DNA of 64,000 nt from Vanessa cardui (GCF_905220365.1 NC_061126.1:7750001-7814000); one strand, 5' to 3'. Shown: positions 24,871 through 38,059, counted from the first letter of the stretch. Notes: generated from the letters alone by a model not told the origin. Numbers and translations: made by a program.

Positions 24871-27800
24871 AAATATAAATTACTATTACATGTTACTATT
24901 TTGTTCAAAATTTACGTCCAATATTATTTTATTTCGAAAGTATTAATAATAAAATATATTCTTTATAATTATAGAACTAAGCGTAAAAATATAGAGATAA
25001 TTAATTCATTTCAATAAACATACTGTAATTATAAAAAAGTATGTGTTTATTGTTTCTTTGAAATCCAGTGCGTTTTTCTAATTTTCCAGAAACTTGTAAA
25101 ACAAGTTTGAGGCATTAATTTTTTTTTATATCAGTTTACGACTCAAAATTTCGGCTCACATTTATTAAAAATCATCGACTTACAGAATTAAAACTATGAG
25201 AATTACGATTTAAAGGATGTGATCGATTAAATGTACGCTATGGGATCTCTTTTACTCTAATAACTGATATTTTGTGAAAATTATACGAACAGCGATATTT
25301 TTGTATCAAAGTTTATTACATGCAACATAAATTTTATGGCCGTGAAATGTGAAAAATGTCTAGCAGCAAAATTCAGAGCTGGCACGTTTTCAAACTTGTC
25401 CATATCTCGATCGCGCCCCTTTGTGACTTGCTTTACTTCATCGAGCGATGTAAAAAGTCGTTACACTCTAATTAAATGCTGAGGAACATTCAGAATTTTA
25501 TATATAATTTAAAATTATTTTAATTGTTTAAAAAGTTAATCCGTTGCTGTTGCTTCCATGAAAAACTGTTGATGTTATTAAGTTTTTACTCGCATACGAT
25601 TGGTTCAATTTTAGATCTATATTCCGATATGTCATGTGATCTGGTACATTAGCAGCTCGGCACTATAGCATATTTAGGTCAATTACGTCTTCTTTTTATG
25701 TAATTAATATTCAACAAATGGATCAGATAAACACATGCTGTTTAAAATATACTTATTAACACATTACAGATCTCAACGTTTATAAATAAATTCGTAATGT
25801 TCGGTAGATGTAATCGATTGTTTTATTCGTGGAATGTAAAAGATTCGAGATTAAATAACACTCAGGTGTTTGAAGCCGAATCTGCAGGTGTGGTGGATCT
25901 CTCTGCGTAGCGCGTGGGCCGCTGCTAAAATAACATGGAAACCCTCACAGAGCACCGCTTACTCAGCGCTACAGAAGTCTTACGTATTACTCATTCCCGC
26001 TGTAGGTAGCCGCCTACGCTGTATTAAAATTTCATAGACTACTTTTAGATGATCATAATGTAACATCATCTACTCTACTTATCGCTTCTTTGTTTTCAGC
26101 AGGCAGCGGTCTCTAAAACAACCTAATTCAATGTATCCATTGTAACACATTAATTTCTCGTATCAAAGCTTATATTCTATCTTTCAGAGTCACTTTTCGG
26201 GAAATTAACGATATCTAATACTATCATAAAACCATACTATTACGTTACGTTGTAGAATCTGACAAATACATTTCTAAACTTGTATATTACGTTTATGTTA
26301 TTTCATATAAGATGAATAATATTAATCAATAAGCTAAGACATCTTCAAAAAAAAAAAACCAAAAAGAAATATCTTTAAAAATATTTTTATACTCTTCTGC
26401 TGCGTTTGTATACAAAATTAAACAATCACTTGGCAAGCAAATGAAACGTAACCTTTTTAAGATCAAACTGTAAAAACAGTCATGTTACATTACACCCGAC
26501 GTCTGTTTACAGACGATTTAATTGCATATTAAGAGATATCTTTTAGAATGCTTGTTATTAGGTATATATTTATATTAACTTATATAGATAAAAATATTTA
26601 GTTAAGATTTTTATTAACCAATAAATAATTTTAATAATTTACACTCTTCCAAGTAGTTTATCTCGTTAATTTAACTTGGTGGTAGGGAGAGACCTACACA
26701 AAGGTATAAACCAGTTTAGTTAGGTACCTCCCATGTATAATATGATCTACCGTCAAACAAAAAAATGCTAAGTATTGTTGTTTGGCAGTATGAAGGTTGA
26801 AGAAAGTGAGCCAGTGTACCTAGAAGCGCAAGAGTTATAACATGGTAGCTCCCAAGTTTGATGATGCATTAATGTAATGTGAGGAATGGTTATTATTTTT
26901 ACAGCATATATGTCTATGAGCGGTGGTAGCTACTTACCATCAGGTGGTCGACTTGGTGGTCCACGTATATAACATAACAATTAATTTATGCGCTTCAGAA
27001 TAGCACACATGTCTACTATCTAATAAAACATATATTACAATGAATAGTTAATTTTTTAATTTACAAAAATATATAAATAATATTCATTTCGACTATATTA
27101 AAATATGCGTTCAAATTATTATCTACATAAACTATTATCACTGGTGATAAATGAAAATCATATCACAAGAAATATACGTGAAAAACAGATATTTTGTGGA
27201 ACTACTAAACTAAAATAGAGGTCAAAATTTAACCACATGCGATACTAGAGTTAGGAATATTGAATAATAATGATAAAACATATATATATAACAATACATA
27301 AAGAATTGCATATACTGATGCTAGAAAGAAATAACATTCTTCTAGATCTTAAATTCCAATAATATATTACTATTGTATAAAAATGTTATTTAAAAGCGAT
27401 TATTTTAATAATACAAACAGACACTCCAATTTTATTATATTAACGTGAGCACATAATATTGTTAATATAACATATTTCATTATTTTCTTTCAAGATCTAC
27501 TTCAATATATTGATTTAAGAAAATAAAAAATAAGCAATAAGTATGTGCTTATTTTAATATTCTTTATTATTTCAGGTGCTAAGTGATAACTAACAAATGT
27601 ATCTATTTTCTTATTCCCGTCTAAACGTGAGTAAAATGTTACAGTTTCCTGACCGAATACTGCGGACATAACATCATATTATGTATAAGTGCATACGTAT
27701 CCGGGGCTATTTCGGTACCTGAAAGCGTGTGCCACAGAAATACGAGTGGCCACAACTGAACTGAAATTACGTATAAACAAAAATTCTACGTATTATAAGA

Positions 27801-29150
27801 CTTTTGCATCTTTTTAAAGAAAAGAGATAGCTACAATAAACAGATAGATGTGTTTAAAATAGATCGCTAGTATACTACAAAAATACTGAATAATTTTTTT
27901 TAAATATTACAAATATTTACATACCAATTTAGTATTGGAAAATAAGATAATCGAAAATCTTTTATGTTTTTTTTGTATGACATGATATTTATTTTTAGAT
28001 TTTAGGAATTATTACTTATAAAATAATAGTATAAGGTTACATAATAACTAAAATAGAAAGCATTCATTTTGGAATATAACCGTGATACAACCCCTTTGCA
28101 ATCAGATTATCTAATGAATAAAATCATTGCTGATATTATTTAAAAAATCATAAGATCTTATATAAAGAGAGCCGGGAACCCTGATTCGTTTACAACATTG
28201 GATTGGGTTTACCTGTATGACGCAAGCCAAGCGAATACTCACCGGGTGTGTCATTATTTAAAAATTGTTTTTCAATGTCAAACTATCATTGAATAGTAAT
28301 GTGAAAGTGTTATGTCTGCCAAAAGTCCGCAACAATATTGTATGCTTTGAAAACTAGCTCTGCTTGTTTTCGGATAAAAATACTATAACCAAGTAAATAA
28401 AACTAATAAATTGAAATAATATAACTGCAATAAAATGTTATATAGTGGAAAATTAATTTATAATCCAAAGCAATAATTTAATGGAAAACCTTCAAAATGT
28501 GTGGAATATTAAAACAAAACAGCTAATCATGAACTGCTCATAATTTATTGCACCTATATCCAAAAATAATAATCATATATGAATCAAATATTTTATTAAG
28601 TGTTGCCAAAACGTAATTAGATTTAATGACATAGTCTTTGTATCATATTAGTAATGAAAGTCAAGGATTCGCTTTAAAATTATTTCTGACAAATTAGTTA
28701 TAAAATATTAGATAATTATAAATAATAAGCTGTTTTCCGCTATGAGTTTGTATTTAACATTTACGTTACACGTATCATGATTTTACATAGAATATTACAT
28801 CAGTTAAAAGATATATTAATTAAAAGCATGTTTCCCAATTATTAGTACGTGTATGTATGGTGGTAATCTTATTTATATGTAGGGGTGCACGGTGGAAGGT
28901 GTACAAAACGACGTCTTAAAAGATATTGTATTTAAAAAACAATTACGCAACTACTAGTAGGAATAACTTTAAGGAGTTTGGAAGATTTTATTTTGGATTA
29001 TAACATACATTTTCAAAATTACCCTTATGTATTTATCGTCGAACAGTACTCTATTCATATAGATTTATATCATCTCTGTTATATTATAGAGGTAATGAGT
29101 TCCAAGCTCTTTCTTATAGTGTTGCAAGAAAATATAATTTTAGACGGCTA
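24871..29150. other. Gene-free AT-rich region with one old SINE
   Basis: No gene recognised. Apart from the SINE at about 26.7-26.97 kb, the only non-AT-rich patches are 25870-26020 and about 27690-27760, both too short and without open frames. They may be regulatory sequence or transposon debris. Confidence 0.45.
26683..26966 (-). repeat. Diverged SINE family A copy
   Basis: On the minus strand it runs from CCACCTGATGGTAAGTAG through AACCATTCCTCACATT, the GGCTCACTTTCTTCAACC-like block and the ATACTGCCAAACAACAATAC block to TACCACCAAGTT. Its order is the same as in the copies at 29.2 and 32.3 kb, with many substitutions. Confidence 0.65.
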
Positions 29151-29151
29151 A

Positions 29152-29466
29152 TTTTTTTTTTATGGTAGGTTGACGGACGAGCATATGAACCATCTGATGG
29201 TAAGTGGTCACCATTACCCATAGACAATGACGCTGTAAGAAATATTAACCATTCTTCAAATCGTCAATGCGCCACCAACCTTAGGAACTAAGATATTATG
29301 TCCCTTGTGCCTGTAGTTACACTGGCTCACTCACCCTTCAAACACTACTGAGTACTGTTGTTTGGCGGTAGAATAATTGATGAGTGGGTGTTAACTGTGG
29401 TTACTGGTGGTGTGGTGCTGGGACTGGGAGTGACGGGCTTGCTCAAAGCTCTACCACCAAGTAAAT
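29152..29466 (+). repeat. SINE family A copy, near full length
   Basis: Begins with a T-run and ATGGTAGGTTGACGGACGAG, continues with CATCTGATGGTAAGTGGTCA, TGTGCCTGTAGTTACACTGG and TTTGGCGGTAGAATAAT, and ends with GCTCTACCACCAAGTAAAT. This is a typical lepidopteran interspersed repeat, seen at least eight times in the window in various states. Confidence 0.8.
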
Positions 29467-29477
29467 ATAACCAATAG

Positions 29478-29562
29478 CTTATATGATTCCTACAGCTGGA
29501 CAAAAATCTTACTCTCCCTTAAAGCTTTATAGCTTGTATTATTAGCTGTTCCAATGCGAATT
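29478..29562 (-). repeat. SINE family B fragment
   Basis: Shares the AGCTGTTCCAATGCGAATTG text and the preceding leader with the fuller copy at 32.8-33.1 kb, in the same orientation. Truncated at both sides. Confidence 0.45.
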
Positions 29563-30123
29563 GATAGTTACGGCAAAATATCATTCGTTATATGAAGATT
29601 TTTCTCACAATTATTTTCTTTAATGTTGAGAAAATGATAATAAATCAGTATATTTATATATAAGTATATTTTATGAAGATTTTATGGAAATTACTAAAGT
29701 ATACATTGTATTGTCACATTATTCAGAACTGAAAAAATATCGATAGATTATTGTGTCTGAATTTCGTAATTGTATGTGTAACATAGTATCGGATTAGCGA
29801 TAAAAGTGTTATCGCCAAACCTAAACTATAATAATGAACAAAAATATACCACGAATTTTGCTCATATAAACAAAACAAACTGATTTTATAACAACATATT
29901 GAAAGATCAGAATGTTTGTGTTGGGCTAGCCAACTAAACGACAGCCGAGACGCGCACATATAACCACGAACACATACTTCATACACATAGACACACACTT
30001 TATAATTTGTATTTATAAAAAATTCAAATTCATACTTTTAGGCTCAGTTTAAACAACAATAAAATATGCATTTCATATGGAATTATATGGTTTATGTATG
30101 TGAGATGTGTGTGATATGTATGA

Positions 30124-30399
30124 TTAGCGACCCGGCTTGGCTTCGCACGAGTGCGGTTCTGATAATAAATATAGTACAGAATTTGTTTATTTATGACATC
30201 ACATTAGGAGCTTCTAAAATTGTCAGCTTTTTTTTTTACTATATTGTCCATGTATTATATACAAAAACTTTTCTGTAATCACGCTATCTATTAACAATTA
30301 AAAAAAAAACGAATCAAAATTCGTTGCGTAATGTTAAAGATCTAAGCATACATAGACAGACTGCGGGAAGCGGCTTTGTTTTTTACTATGTAAAGATCA
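30124..30399 (-). mobile_element. Non-autonomous Helitron 3' part
   Basis: On the minus strand it ends GCACTCGTGCGAAGCCAAGC, then CGGGTCGCTAATC: a short hairpin followed by CTAA. It resembles the 3' end at 46.99 kb (GTGCGAAGCCGGGGTGGGTAGCTAG). The two also share the preceding CTGTACTATATTTATTATCA-like text. The 5' side is unclear. Confidence 0.55.
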
Positions 30400-30617
30400 C
30401 TAGCGACTTCGGACGGGCACTTGACCGTTATATTATACCGTTATATTATGACAAAATTACATAAAATCATTATACATTGTAGCCTATGTGTGATTCTGAT
30501 GTATAACCTATATTCCTATAAAATTCCATCCAAATCCGTTCAGTAGTTTTTTCGTCAAAGAGTAACAAACATACATACATGTTGACAAACTTTCACATAT
30601 ACATATATAATACTGAG
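30400..30617 (-). mobile_element. Short non-autonomous Helitron
   Basis: On the minus strand it starts TCAGTATTATATATG, carries the family block GAACGGATTTGGATGGAATT, and ends GTGCCCGTCCGAAGTCGCTA with terminal CTAG. TC start, CTRR end and a 3' subterminal hairpin are Helitron features. Confidence 0.6.
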
Positions 30618-30619
30618 TA

Positions 30620-32130
30620 CGGTTACTGAATATTATACTTATCAATTTGGTTTTGTGAAATACGTCATACGATTTGTTTTTCTTGGCATTTGGTCTAATT
30701 TTCAAGATATAATCCCAAATCGACCAAAAATATATAAAAACAAAGTCCATATGCAACTTTACTATATTATTTTGTGTATATTTGCCTTTTACATTAATAA
30801 ATAATTAATATATTTTTAATTTCATTACATTTTTTATGGCTTTCGTCCACCATCATTAAATCATACTGTGGGTACGTAACATCTGTACATACGTCAATTA
30901 CAAAATTAAGGCAAACATTTCGTCCCATTCAACGAAGATATACAAAAATATTTTTGCTTCAGAAACGTTTATTAATTAAAAGTCAAAAATCAACAACAGA
31001 TGAAAATATTAACAATAATTTTTTTCGTACCATATGAGAAAAATGATTATTAATATTTTGGAGCCGAGGAGTTGGCTGTAGACAGCACGGTCCGTAGCTG
31101 TTTGAGAGTCACGGCTAAATTTATATCGCGATTAACAGTTTCTACCACCGACATACTGACATGCGCCATTTTTGGGCTCGAACATAAATATACCTCGCAA
31201 GAGAATCTTTAATATTAAGATGGTTGCTATCCAGCAAGTTCTAATTTTATAATTAATATGATGTTAACATAAGCTTAAAAACTTTTATAAAAAAGCAATA
31301 TAATTCAGCGATCGATCAGACAATTATTTAGTAAGACTACTAATTAAACAATTGGTTGGTTAGTGTTATTGTTAAATAACATTAAAGTTAATTTATAATT
31401 AAAATCGTCATAATAATATAGAAATATTTACTCACCACTGTCTCCATCTGTTGGTGCATTTTAAAACTACCTTAAAACTAAAAGACATAAAGGGCATGAA
31501 AGCCCTTTGCTGTACAACTCCATCTAACGGAGCTCAGAAAAATTAAAAACGTTTGAATTCCACCGTACGCCATCTGTTGGCTACGGTGAGGACGGAATAG
31601 TGGTGCTGAAGGCTCCGCTACTTACGCCCGACTGAATAACGCAGGCTTCTACAACTAGTAGTCTATTAATACAAGCCCACACTGAAATCGAGAACGGCAG
31701 GCTGAATCCTATTTTAAGGTTTCGCACGAGGCTATAATGAGTCTAACGACCGCGTTAGACGCAATTCGTTAGAAGCGGCATCGTTATTCTCGTTCGCCGT
31801 TATTTTAAGCTTTTGCGAATGTGTCTGTTTATCGTTTAACGAGACAGATGGCGGGCGCGTTACATATTTATGTTTCTTTATTTAAAACATATTTTTTGTG
31901 GTTATTTTAAAATTATTTGTTCTAGAACCATCTATAATGGAATACTATAGATATTTGATTTATTATGAAACAAAGTTACAGCTGATATTTATACGTTTAT
32001 CTAAATAACTAAATTACCTTTTGTTCTACAATAATCACTAAGCTTTCGGCTTTGTCGTTTGGACATAATTAAAATTCACGGCATACGTTGAACTATCTAA
32101 CAATTATATTACTAGATATAACATTTTTAT
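30620..32130. other. Non-coding stretch
   Basis: No gene recognised. A GC-richer patch at 31430-31860 contains CCATCTGTTGG-type text twice and a short hairpin (AAAGGGC with GCCCTTT near 31490-31510). It may be old transposon sequence. Confidence 0.4.
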
Positions 32131-32136
32131 TTAGTA

Positions 32137-32602
32137 CTAGACCCGCGGCTTCGCTCAACTTTAGAAGTTGGTTATCAGGTGTTAGGCAAAAATGTATGCC
32201 TAACACATGAATCTGTCCTTCCTTGTAGTTCCAATTTGCTTTTTTTATGGTATAGGTTGGCGGACGAGCAAATGGGCCCCCTGATGGTAAGTGGTCACCA
32301 TCACCCATAGACAATGACGCTGTAAGAAATATTAACTATTCGTTACATCGTCAATGTGCCACCAATCTTGGGAATTAAGATGTTATGTCCCTTGTGCCTG
32401 TAGTTACACTGGCTCACTCACCCTTCAGACCGGAACACAACAATACAGAGTACTGTTATTTGGCGGTAGAATAAATGATGATTGGGTGGTACCTACCCAG
32501 ACGGGCTTGCACAAAGACCTACCACCAAGTGAAAGGTTCAGCGGATTGGTCGTGAAAGACAGACAGACCGAGTTACTTTCACATTTATAATATTGATATA
32601 GA
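32137..32602 (-). mobile_element. Non-autonomous Helitron split by a SINE
   Basis: On the minus strand the 5' end is TCTATATCAATATTATAAATG (32602 leftward) and the 3' end is GAGCGAAGCCGCGGGTCTAG (at 32137). The two arms, 32533-32602 and 32137-32239, match the unbroken family member at 62458-62657. A SINE family A copy occupies the middle. Confidence 0.72.
32240..32532 (+). repeat. SINE family A copy nested in a Helitron
   Basis: Runs from a T-run and ATGGTATAGGTTGGCGGACG through GCCCCCTGATGGTAAGTGGT, TGTGCCTGTAGTTACACTGG and TTTGGCGGTAGAATAAATG to GACCTACCACCAAGTG. It is inserted in opposite orientation to the host Helitron. Confidence 0.8.
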
Positions 32603-32784
32603 TTTTTGCAACTCCATGATAATGTTATACAGCTTATTTTCACGCTCTTGCTATAACGAAATATACGAATTTCACATTTATGCTCGTGTCAAATTTTAAG
32701 AGTCACAGAATGTTACGCTTTTTAACCTCATGTCAGTTATCCATTGAAAAGGAATAGTTATTCAGTACGTAACATAGACCAGAA

Positions 32785-33097
32785 TTCTGAATACAACAAC
32801 AACAAAAACAAAAGCCTGTTAATTTCCTACTTCTGGGCTAAGCTTCCTTTGAGGAGAAGGCTTGTAATATATTCCACCACGCTGTTCCAATGCGAGTTGG
32901 TGAAATAAACATGTGGCAAATTTCTATGAAATTAGACACATGCAGGTTTCCACACGATGTTTTCCTTCAGTTACGAGCTCGAGATGAATTATAAACACAA
33001 ATTAAGCAACATGAATATTCAGTGGCGCTTGCCTAGGTTTGAACAATCATCGGTTAAGATGCACGAGTTCTAATCACTGGGCCATCTCGGCTCATAC
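32785..33097 (-). repeat. tRNA-derived SINE family B, near full length
   Basis: Read on the minus strand, the head contains a pol III A-box-like TGGCCCAGTGATTAG and, about 35 bases later, a B-box-like TTGTTCAAACCTAGGC. The body includes ACCAACTCGCATTGGAACAG. The tail reads AGTAGGAAATTAACAGGC followed by TTTTGTTTTTGTTGTTGTTG. A and B boxes in that order identify a tRNA-derived SINE. Confidence 0.75.
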
Positions 33098-33794
33098 CAG
33101 ACCAGATTTCTGATTGTCTGAATTATATATTTTTTTTCATAATTCATTTGGGTAAGTTTTTAATTATAATTGGGATTTTTTTAATTATAATCGCTATTAA
33201 TATAAATGGTTAAAAATGCTTGCTGTACATCGGACCAAGATGCGACGTGCTGTTGTGATTTTCTACGGTGAACTTTGTAGATTTCCACAATAAAGTTACA
33301 ACATCACGTGATGATACCATATCGTAGCTTTGTATTCTGACCCTTATTCGGTGCTGGATATAAAGATCCCATCAAAAATCTCGGGAACCACAAGACATTT
33401 TCAAAGTTATAGGTAACCTGCCTTACTGATGGTCATCAAAATAAATTAATTTAATTCCCTACCCCGTTAAAGGATAAACGCCCTTTTTGTAATACTTCAT
33501 ACATCAAAATACGAACTCATATTTTACCACTTCAAATTACCTTTTAAAAATTATCTTTTAGTTCTATTCTTACACTCTGTGTTTAAATTCATTAAAAAAA
33601 ATATTAGAAAAGTAGATTTACCCGATAAAACTTTTCACAAGTCGATTTTAAATGTGTATATATATTATTTTATACTGTTCAGTATGTTATTCGGTCGATA
33701 CAAATTTATCAGATAAAATAATTACTATTCTTCGACGTGAACTAATAAACTTAATTATTTAAACGTCTACGTCCAATATTAACACAAGTTTTAC

Positions 33795-34030
33795 CGATTT
33801 TTTTTTCATATAGGTAAGAATGTGATGTAGGTTGGCTGATTGTTAATTGCTTCCTGATAGTACTTATCATTTGGGATCTTTTAATCACCGATTACCGCTT
33901 TTAACAAACGCTTCTCAGATTATCAACGCATCTTAGGAACTAGAATGTCATCTCCCTTACGCCTGACATTAGCTCACTCATCACAAATTTTAAGCCTCAT
34001 TGTTTGTCGGTAGACCAACCTTCGAGTGAA
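33795..34030 (+). repeat. Diverged SINE family A copy
   Basis: Shares the order GTAGGTTGGCTGA, TTAGGAACTAGAATGTCATC, CTCCCTTACGCCTG and TTGTTTGTCGGTAGA with better copies. Strongly diverged, and the 3' end is lost. Confidence 0.6.
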
Positions 34031-34094
34031 ATAAAATGTTGATGTATTCTACATTTGATAAATGTTTAGTTATATCATAGAGCCGACATAAAAC

Positions 34095-34166
34095 CAAACT
34101 TTCTCCTTAAAGGGAGAGGAGGCCTTAACCCAGTAGTGGGAAATTTACAAACTGTTGTTGTTCCTG
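34095..34166 (+). repeat. SINE family B 3' fragment
   Basis: Text GAGAGGAGGCCTTAACCCAG, then TAGTGGGAAATTTACAAACTG and a TTG-repeat tail. It matches the 3' end of the fuller minus-strand copy at 32.8-33.1 kb. Confidence 0.55.
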
Positions 34167-35965
34167 TTGTTACTTTTATCTAGTAAAGCCAAGGTAACAC
34201 GACCGCTACTAACTTCTTAAATCTGTGTTAAGGTAATTCAGAGTAACTTGTTACTTAACTAATTTAATGTCAGTGCTTTAAGAAGATCTATCTGCAGCAT
34301 AGCTTTAGCAAATATACATAGCAAACCTGTAGTATAACCAAATAAGTATAAATATAACTATGTTGAAATCGTAACGATTTATTCCATCAAAATTAATAAT
34401 GTCTTCAAAATACATATACACTTACAAATAACATCGTTAAACTTTGAAAATCTTATTTAAAACACCTTTTATATCAGTAGAAGTTAAAATCATCATATTT
34501 TTCGTTCTATACTCGTCCACTAATGGACAAGGCCTCTCTAATGGCACGCCAAAAGTATAATAAAGGGTTGATTAATTAATAGCAGTGTGCTTTTGCAAGA
34601 ATTCACTACGTATTTAACTCTTGAAAATTTTGAAATACGTGTGTCCTATACAATTTATAATGATTATAGTCAATGTCGCATTTCTCTTGTTATGCGGTGG
34701 GTTTCGATTTCATTATTTTAGAATATTTTTTTCAGATCTCGAAGAGATGGGAACAGCGAGCACATAATGCATTGTGGGTGGATACTCTCTTTGCAAATAT
34801 AAAAATTAAGAGATGGCCATTTACAGTAGTAATTGTATTGTGACCTTGAGAATTTAATGAATTTATAATATTTTAACTTCTTCCATTTAATTTCATTTGT
34901 TTATATATTTTCGATGACACGTCAAACATAAAAGTGTTTTATTACTCGTTAATTTCAAACATGATATGTACTCATACATTTTAAAGTCGGTTGATCGGAA
35001 TTCAGTTATTTTCAGGTTTGAAGGGTGATTGAGCTTGTGTGACCGCAAGCACAAGACTATATACACAAGAATATAATACTTCAATTCCCAAGGTTGATGG
35101 CGTAAGGGGGTTTGAGGAATGGTTATGTATTGTTACAGAACTATTGATAAGCACTAATAATTGTCCGTTCAGCCAGAATTGCCTTTAATTTGATTAATTT
35201 TATTTGCCAAAAAATACATTTGTAAATAAACTTCTCATTTGATATTTCATATTATACTAATCAAAGTATATATTCATAATTTCATAGATGTCATAGGATA
35301 GGATGTTCGATTACTGTTTTTTTTAATAATTCTATAGGAATAAATTATATGATCAGTTAAAGGTAATAGAAAAGTTTTGGTTGAAGAAAATAATTAACTA
35401 CTTGACCATTCTTTGACGTAATATGACGATTCACCAGTTGTTGTCAAAGCTAAGTCGAATAATATGTAGGTAATTTTTTTGGATTTTTTTTACTTTTTTA
35501 CATTTACGTTCTACAATTTTTTATTTCATAATAATATTATCACTTAATATGAAATAAGGTTTCCAAAAGAATGAAGTATTTGTCAGGTGATATCACTAAA
35601 TATAAACATATCGATTAAAGTAGACGAGGGGTTATTATTAATTATAAAAAAAAGAAATAAATAAGAATATTTTTTTATTACAAAAAGGCTATAATAAAAT
35701 GGAAATAAATATAATCTCTTATCCTAGGTGTAAAACCATCTTGGTGCTACATGACAGTATAAGATTATACCAGCTAGGTATTACAGCTACAGGTAATTTA
35801 TTAAGGTTTTCTTGATAAGCAAGAGAACACACAATCTTACACATCACACAAGACTAGATGTATACGAGAAGCTCGCAAGTCTTACCATAGCGTCCGTGTG
35901 CACACAGTTTAATAAAAAAATAACTTAAAATTAATATCACTTTGAAGGGTGGTGAGACGAGGTTT
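34167..35965. other. Intergenic stretch and Mp20 3' region
   Basis: No gene recognised. A lepidopteran repeat fragment (TCCACTAATGGACAAGGCCT) lies near 34515-34550, and a partial SINE family A copy on the minus strand at about 35010-35150. A minus-strand AATAAA at 35674-35679, 287 bases downstream of the Mp20 stop, is a candidate polyadenylation signal. Confidence 0.4.
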
Positions 35966-37958
35966 TCACTTGCCGAGGAGGATCTTGCGGCCAGCACCGA
36001 GGTTCTGTCCAGCCTGTGTAGCACCCTTGTTGGAACCAGCCTGCAGACCGATAACAGTCTGTCCAGCCTTCAGGACCTCCTCAGAGAAGTCACGCTTGCA
36101 TTCTTCGGAAGGCTTGGGTCCGAGGTATGGGCCGTTCCACTCGGGATGCCTGTAGGTCTACAACAAACCAAAAACCTTGAAATAATTTGAAAAAAACAAG
36201 CCATTGAACCTAGTTTATAACGTCCTTGGACCAGGTCTTAAATAACCTAACTCGGCCTCTCCTTACCGCTCGTATATTTGTAAAAAGTGAAATAACGTTA
36301 CGAAGGTCGTAAATCTCAGTTGATATTGGCAACGTTTCAACTTCTCAAATTAAACATGTTTAAACCAAACATTTTGTTTCTCATCGTTCAATGTAGCCAT
36401 GTTTATCATAAACTAAACATGCATGTGTTCTGAGTCGTTAACTTTGAAATAGTAATCTACTGAGTCTGTAACTATCAGATTTAAATTTGGATCTCGAAAT
36501 TAATTTGTCAATAGAATTAATTCATTAACTTTTACTTTAGTTCTTTGTGTTATAGTAAATGTTTTTAAATTTAGAACGAGAATAATTCCCAAGTTATAAG
36601 AATTTAAGGTAATCACATTGATATATAATTTACCTCGCGACCAAGAGCGAAGAGTGTGCTGACGACTTGAGCGATGTCCTTCTTCTCCCAAAGGTCTACG
36701 GTTTGGAATACGTCGATGTCAGGGACACCGTATGCTTTGATAGCGGTTTGGAAGCTGAAATGAAAAAAAAATCTTAGAATATTTACCAGCGATTCTCCCC
36801 GGTTTCACATGGGTGTAGTAAAAAACCGCAAATAACAATACACACTAACAAAAACCGACTCTGTTTTGTTTTAACTACTTGATTATTTTTGGTTAAATTA
36901 TCGAAATTTCTGTGATAAATAAAATAAACTAGTAACAAAAAATCTCTTGACGGTACTTGTAATAACAATTTTATCATTAGCTAAAATTTATTAGGCGCCA
37001 ATGAGCGAGAATAGTTTGGCTCATAATCATTACTGAGTTTAATTTTTATTCTAAGAAAAAAAAAAACACTTGTTGAAATTGTTATCTATAGTTTCTGCAT
37101 TAGTTATTTAACGAGGTTTTTAGTTTCAAACCATTTTGTTTCTAATATTATCTTGCTCTACCTGTGGGTCATGATAGCATTGACAGTTCGTAGCCACGAA
37201 TTAATATTTTATTAACTTTTCATTGTAATTTGTTCGTAAATTATGCATTCATAATAAAACTTTTTATTCATTTATTTAATAATAGAAATGAATTTTTGTG
37301 CATAAAGTCGCTGGTTCAGGGACATAAATATTTAATATATTATAAAGGTACTTGTAGCCAGTAAACAAAGTCTAATTAAAAGACTAAATTTGCCCGTGAT
37401 ATCGAACATAATAATTAGAGTACTTACTTGGTGATGTTTTCCATCATCTTGAACTGTCCACCAGATGTGTTGATCTTGCCAACGGATCCAGGTTTCAGCT
37501 TGTTGATGAGCTGGCAAAGGACAGTTCCGTCCTTAAGGACATCCTCGAATATTTCACCAGGAGGGAATTTAGCTCCGAGGACGCCTTCAATCCATTCTTG
37601 AGCCTCCTTTTCCCTTTCAGGGTCACGCTTGGCAGCGAGCTACAGGTGTGAAATATTATTTTTTATTTGGATGTAACATTATATCTACGAAGAAGCGTTA
37701 CCACTTACTAAATATAAATAAAAGTTTAGGTATAAATATGATATTAATTTAAAGTGTTTCAGTCTTAAGATATCTAAGAAAAAAATGTATTATTTTACTC
37801 AATCAAATAACAATAAAAATAAATTCATATTTTCAAAGTATAATATCATATTATTAAGTGCTAATTGGAAACTACGAATAATTTAAAGTTTTATGAGCGG
37901 AATGAAAGTTATAATTAGTAATACTGACCTTAGCGCGGACTTGACGTTCCAGAGACAT
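35966..37958 (-). CDS. Mp20: Muscle protein 20 (calponin/transgelin family), four exons
   Basis: Small actin-associated protein of insect synchronous muscles, known in Drosophila to be muscle-specific and Ca-linked. Exons in transcript order: 37958-37929, 37639-37428, 36754-36634 and 36157-35966. All junctions are GT-AG and the frame stays open for 184 aa, the same length I recall for fly Mp20. Residues 1-10 (MSLERQVRAK) precede a single calponin-homology domain at about 18-125 (EAQEWIEGVLGAKFPPGE, DGTVLCQLINKLKPGSV, DIDVFQTVDLWEKKDI). One calponin-like repeat follows at about 158-182 (GLQAGSNKGATQAGQNLGAG). The gene lies on the same strand as Mlp84B, about 16 kb away. A TATA box and initiator sit directly upstream. 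Confidence 0.95.
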
Positions 37959-38012
37959 GTTTGTGAGTTGTGTTTGTGCTGTTTAGTGATCTCTCTCTCA
38001 ATAGCACCGCTA

Positions 38013-38048
38013 GACTGAACTCCTGAAAGCCGCAACCACGTATTTATA
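38013..38048 (-). promoter_or_regulatory. Mp20: Mp20 core promoter: TATA box and initiator
   Basis: On the minus strand TATAAATA occupies 38048-38041, and an arthropod initiator TCAGTC occupies 38018-38013. From the first T of the TATA box to the A of the initiator is 32 bases, the canonical spacing. Predicted start of transcription at 38016, giving a 5' leader of 58 bases before the ATG at 37958. Confidence 0.75.
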
Positions 38049-38059
38049 GAGCATGCAGG

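Noticed and set aside
29723..29998. Minus-strand open frame of 91 codons
   Set aside because: Contains a VYVYEVCVRGYMC-like run from CA-rich DNA; no domain and no splice context.
35942..36190. Plus-strand open frames over the Mp20 last exon
   Set aside because: Shadows of the calponin-repeat exon, which reads correctly on the minus strand with matching splice site and stop.
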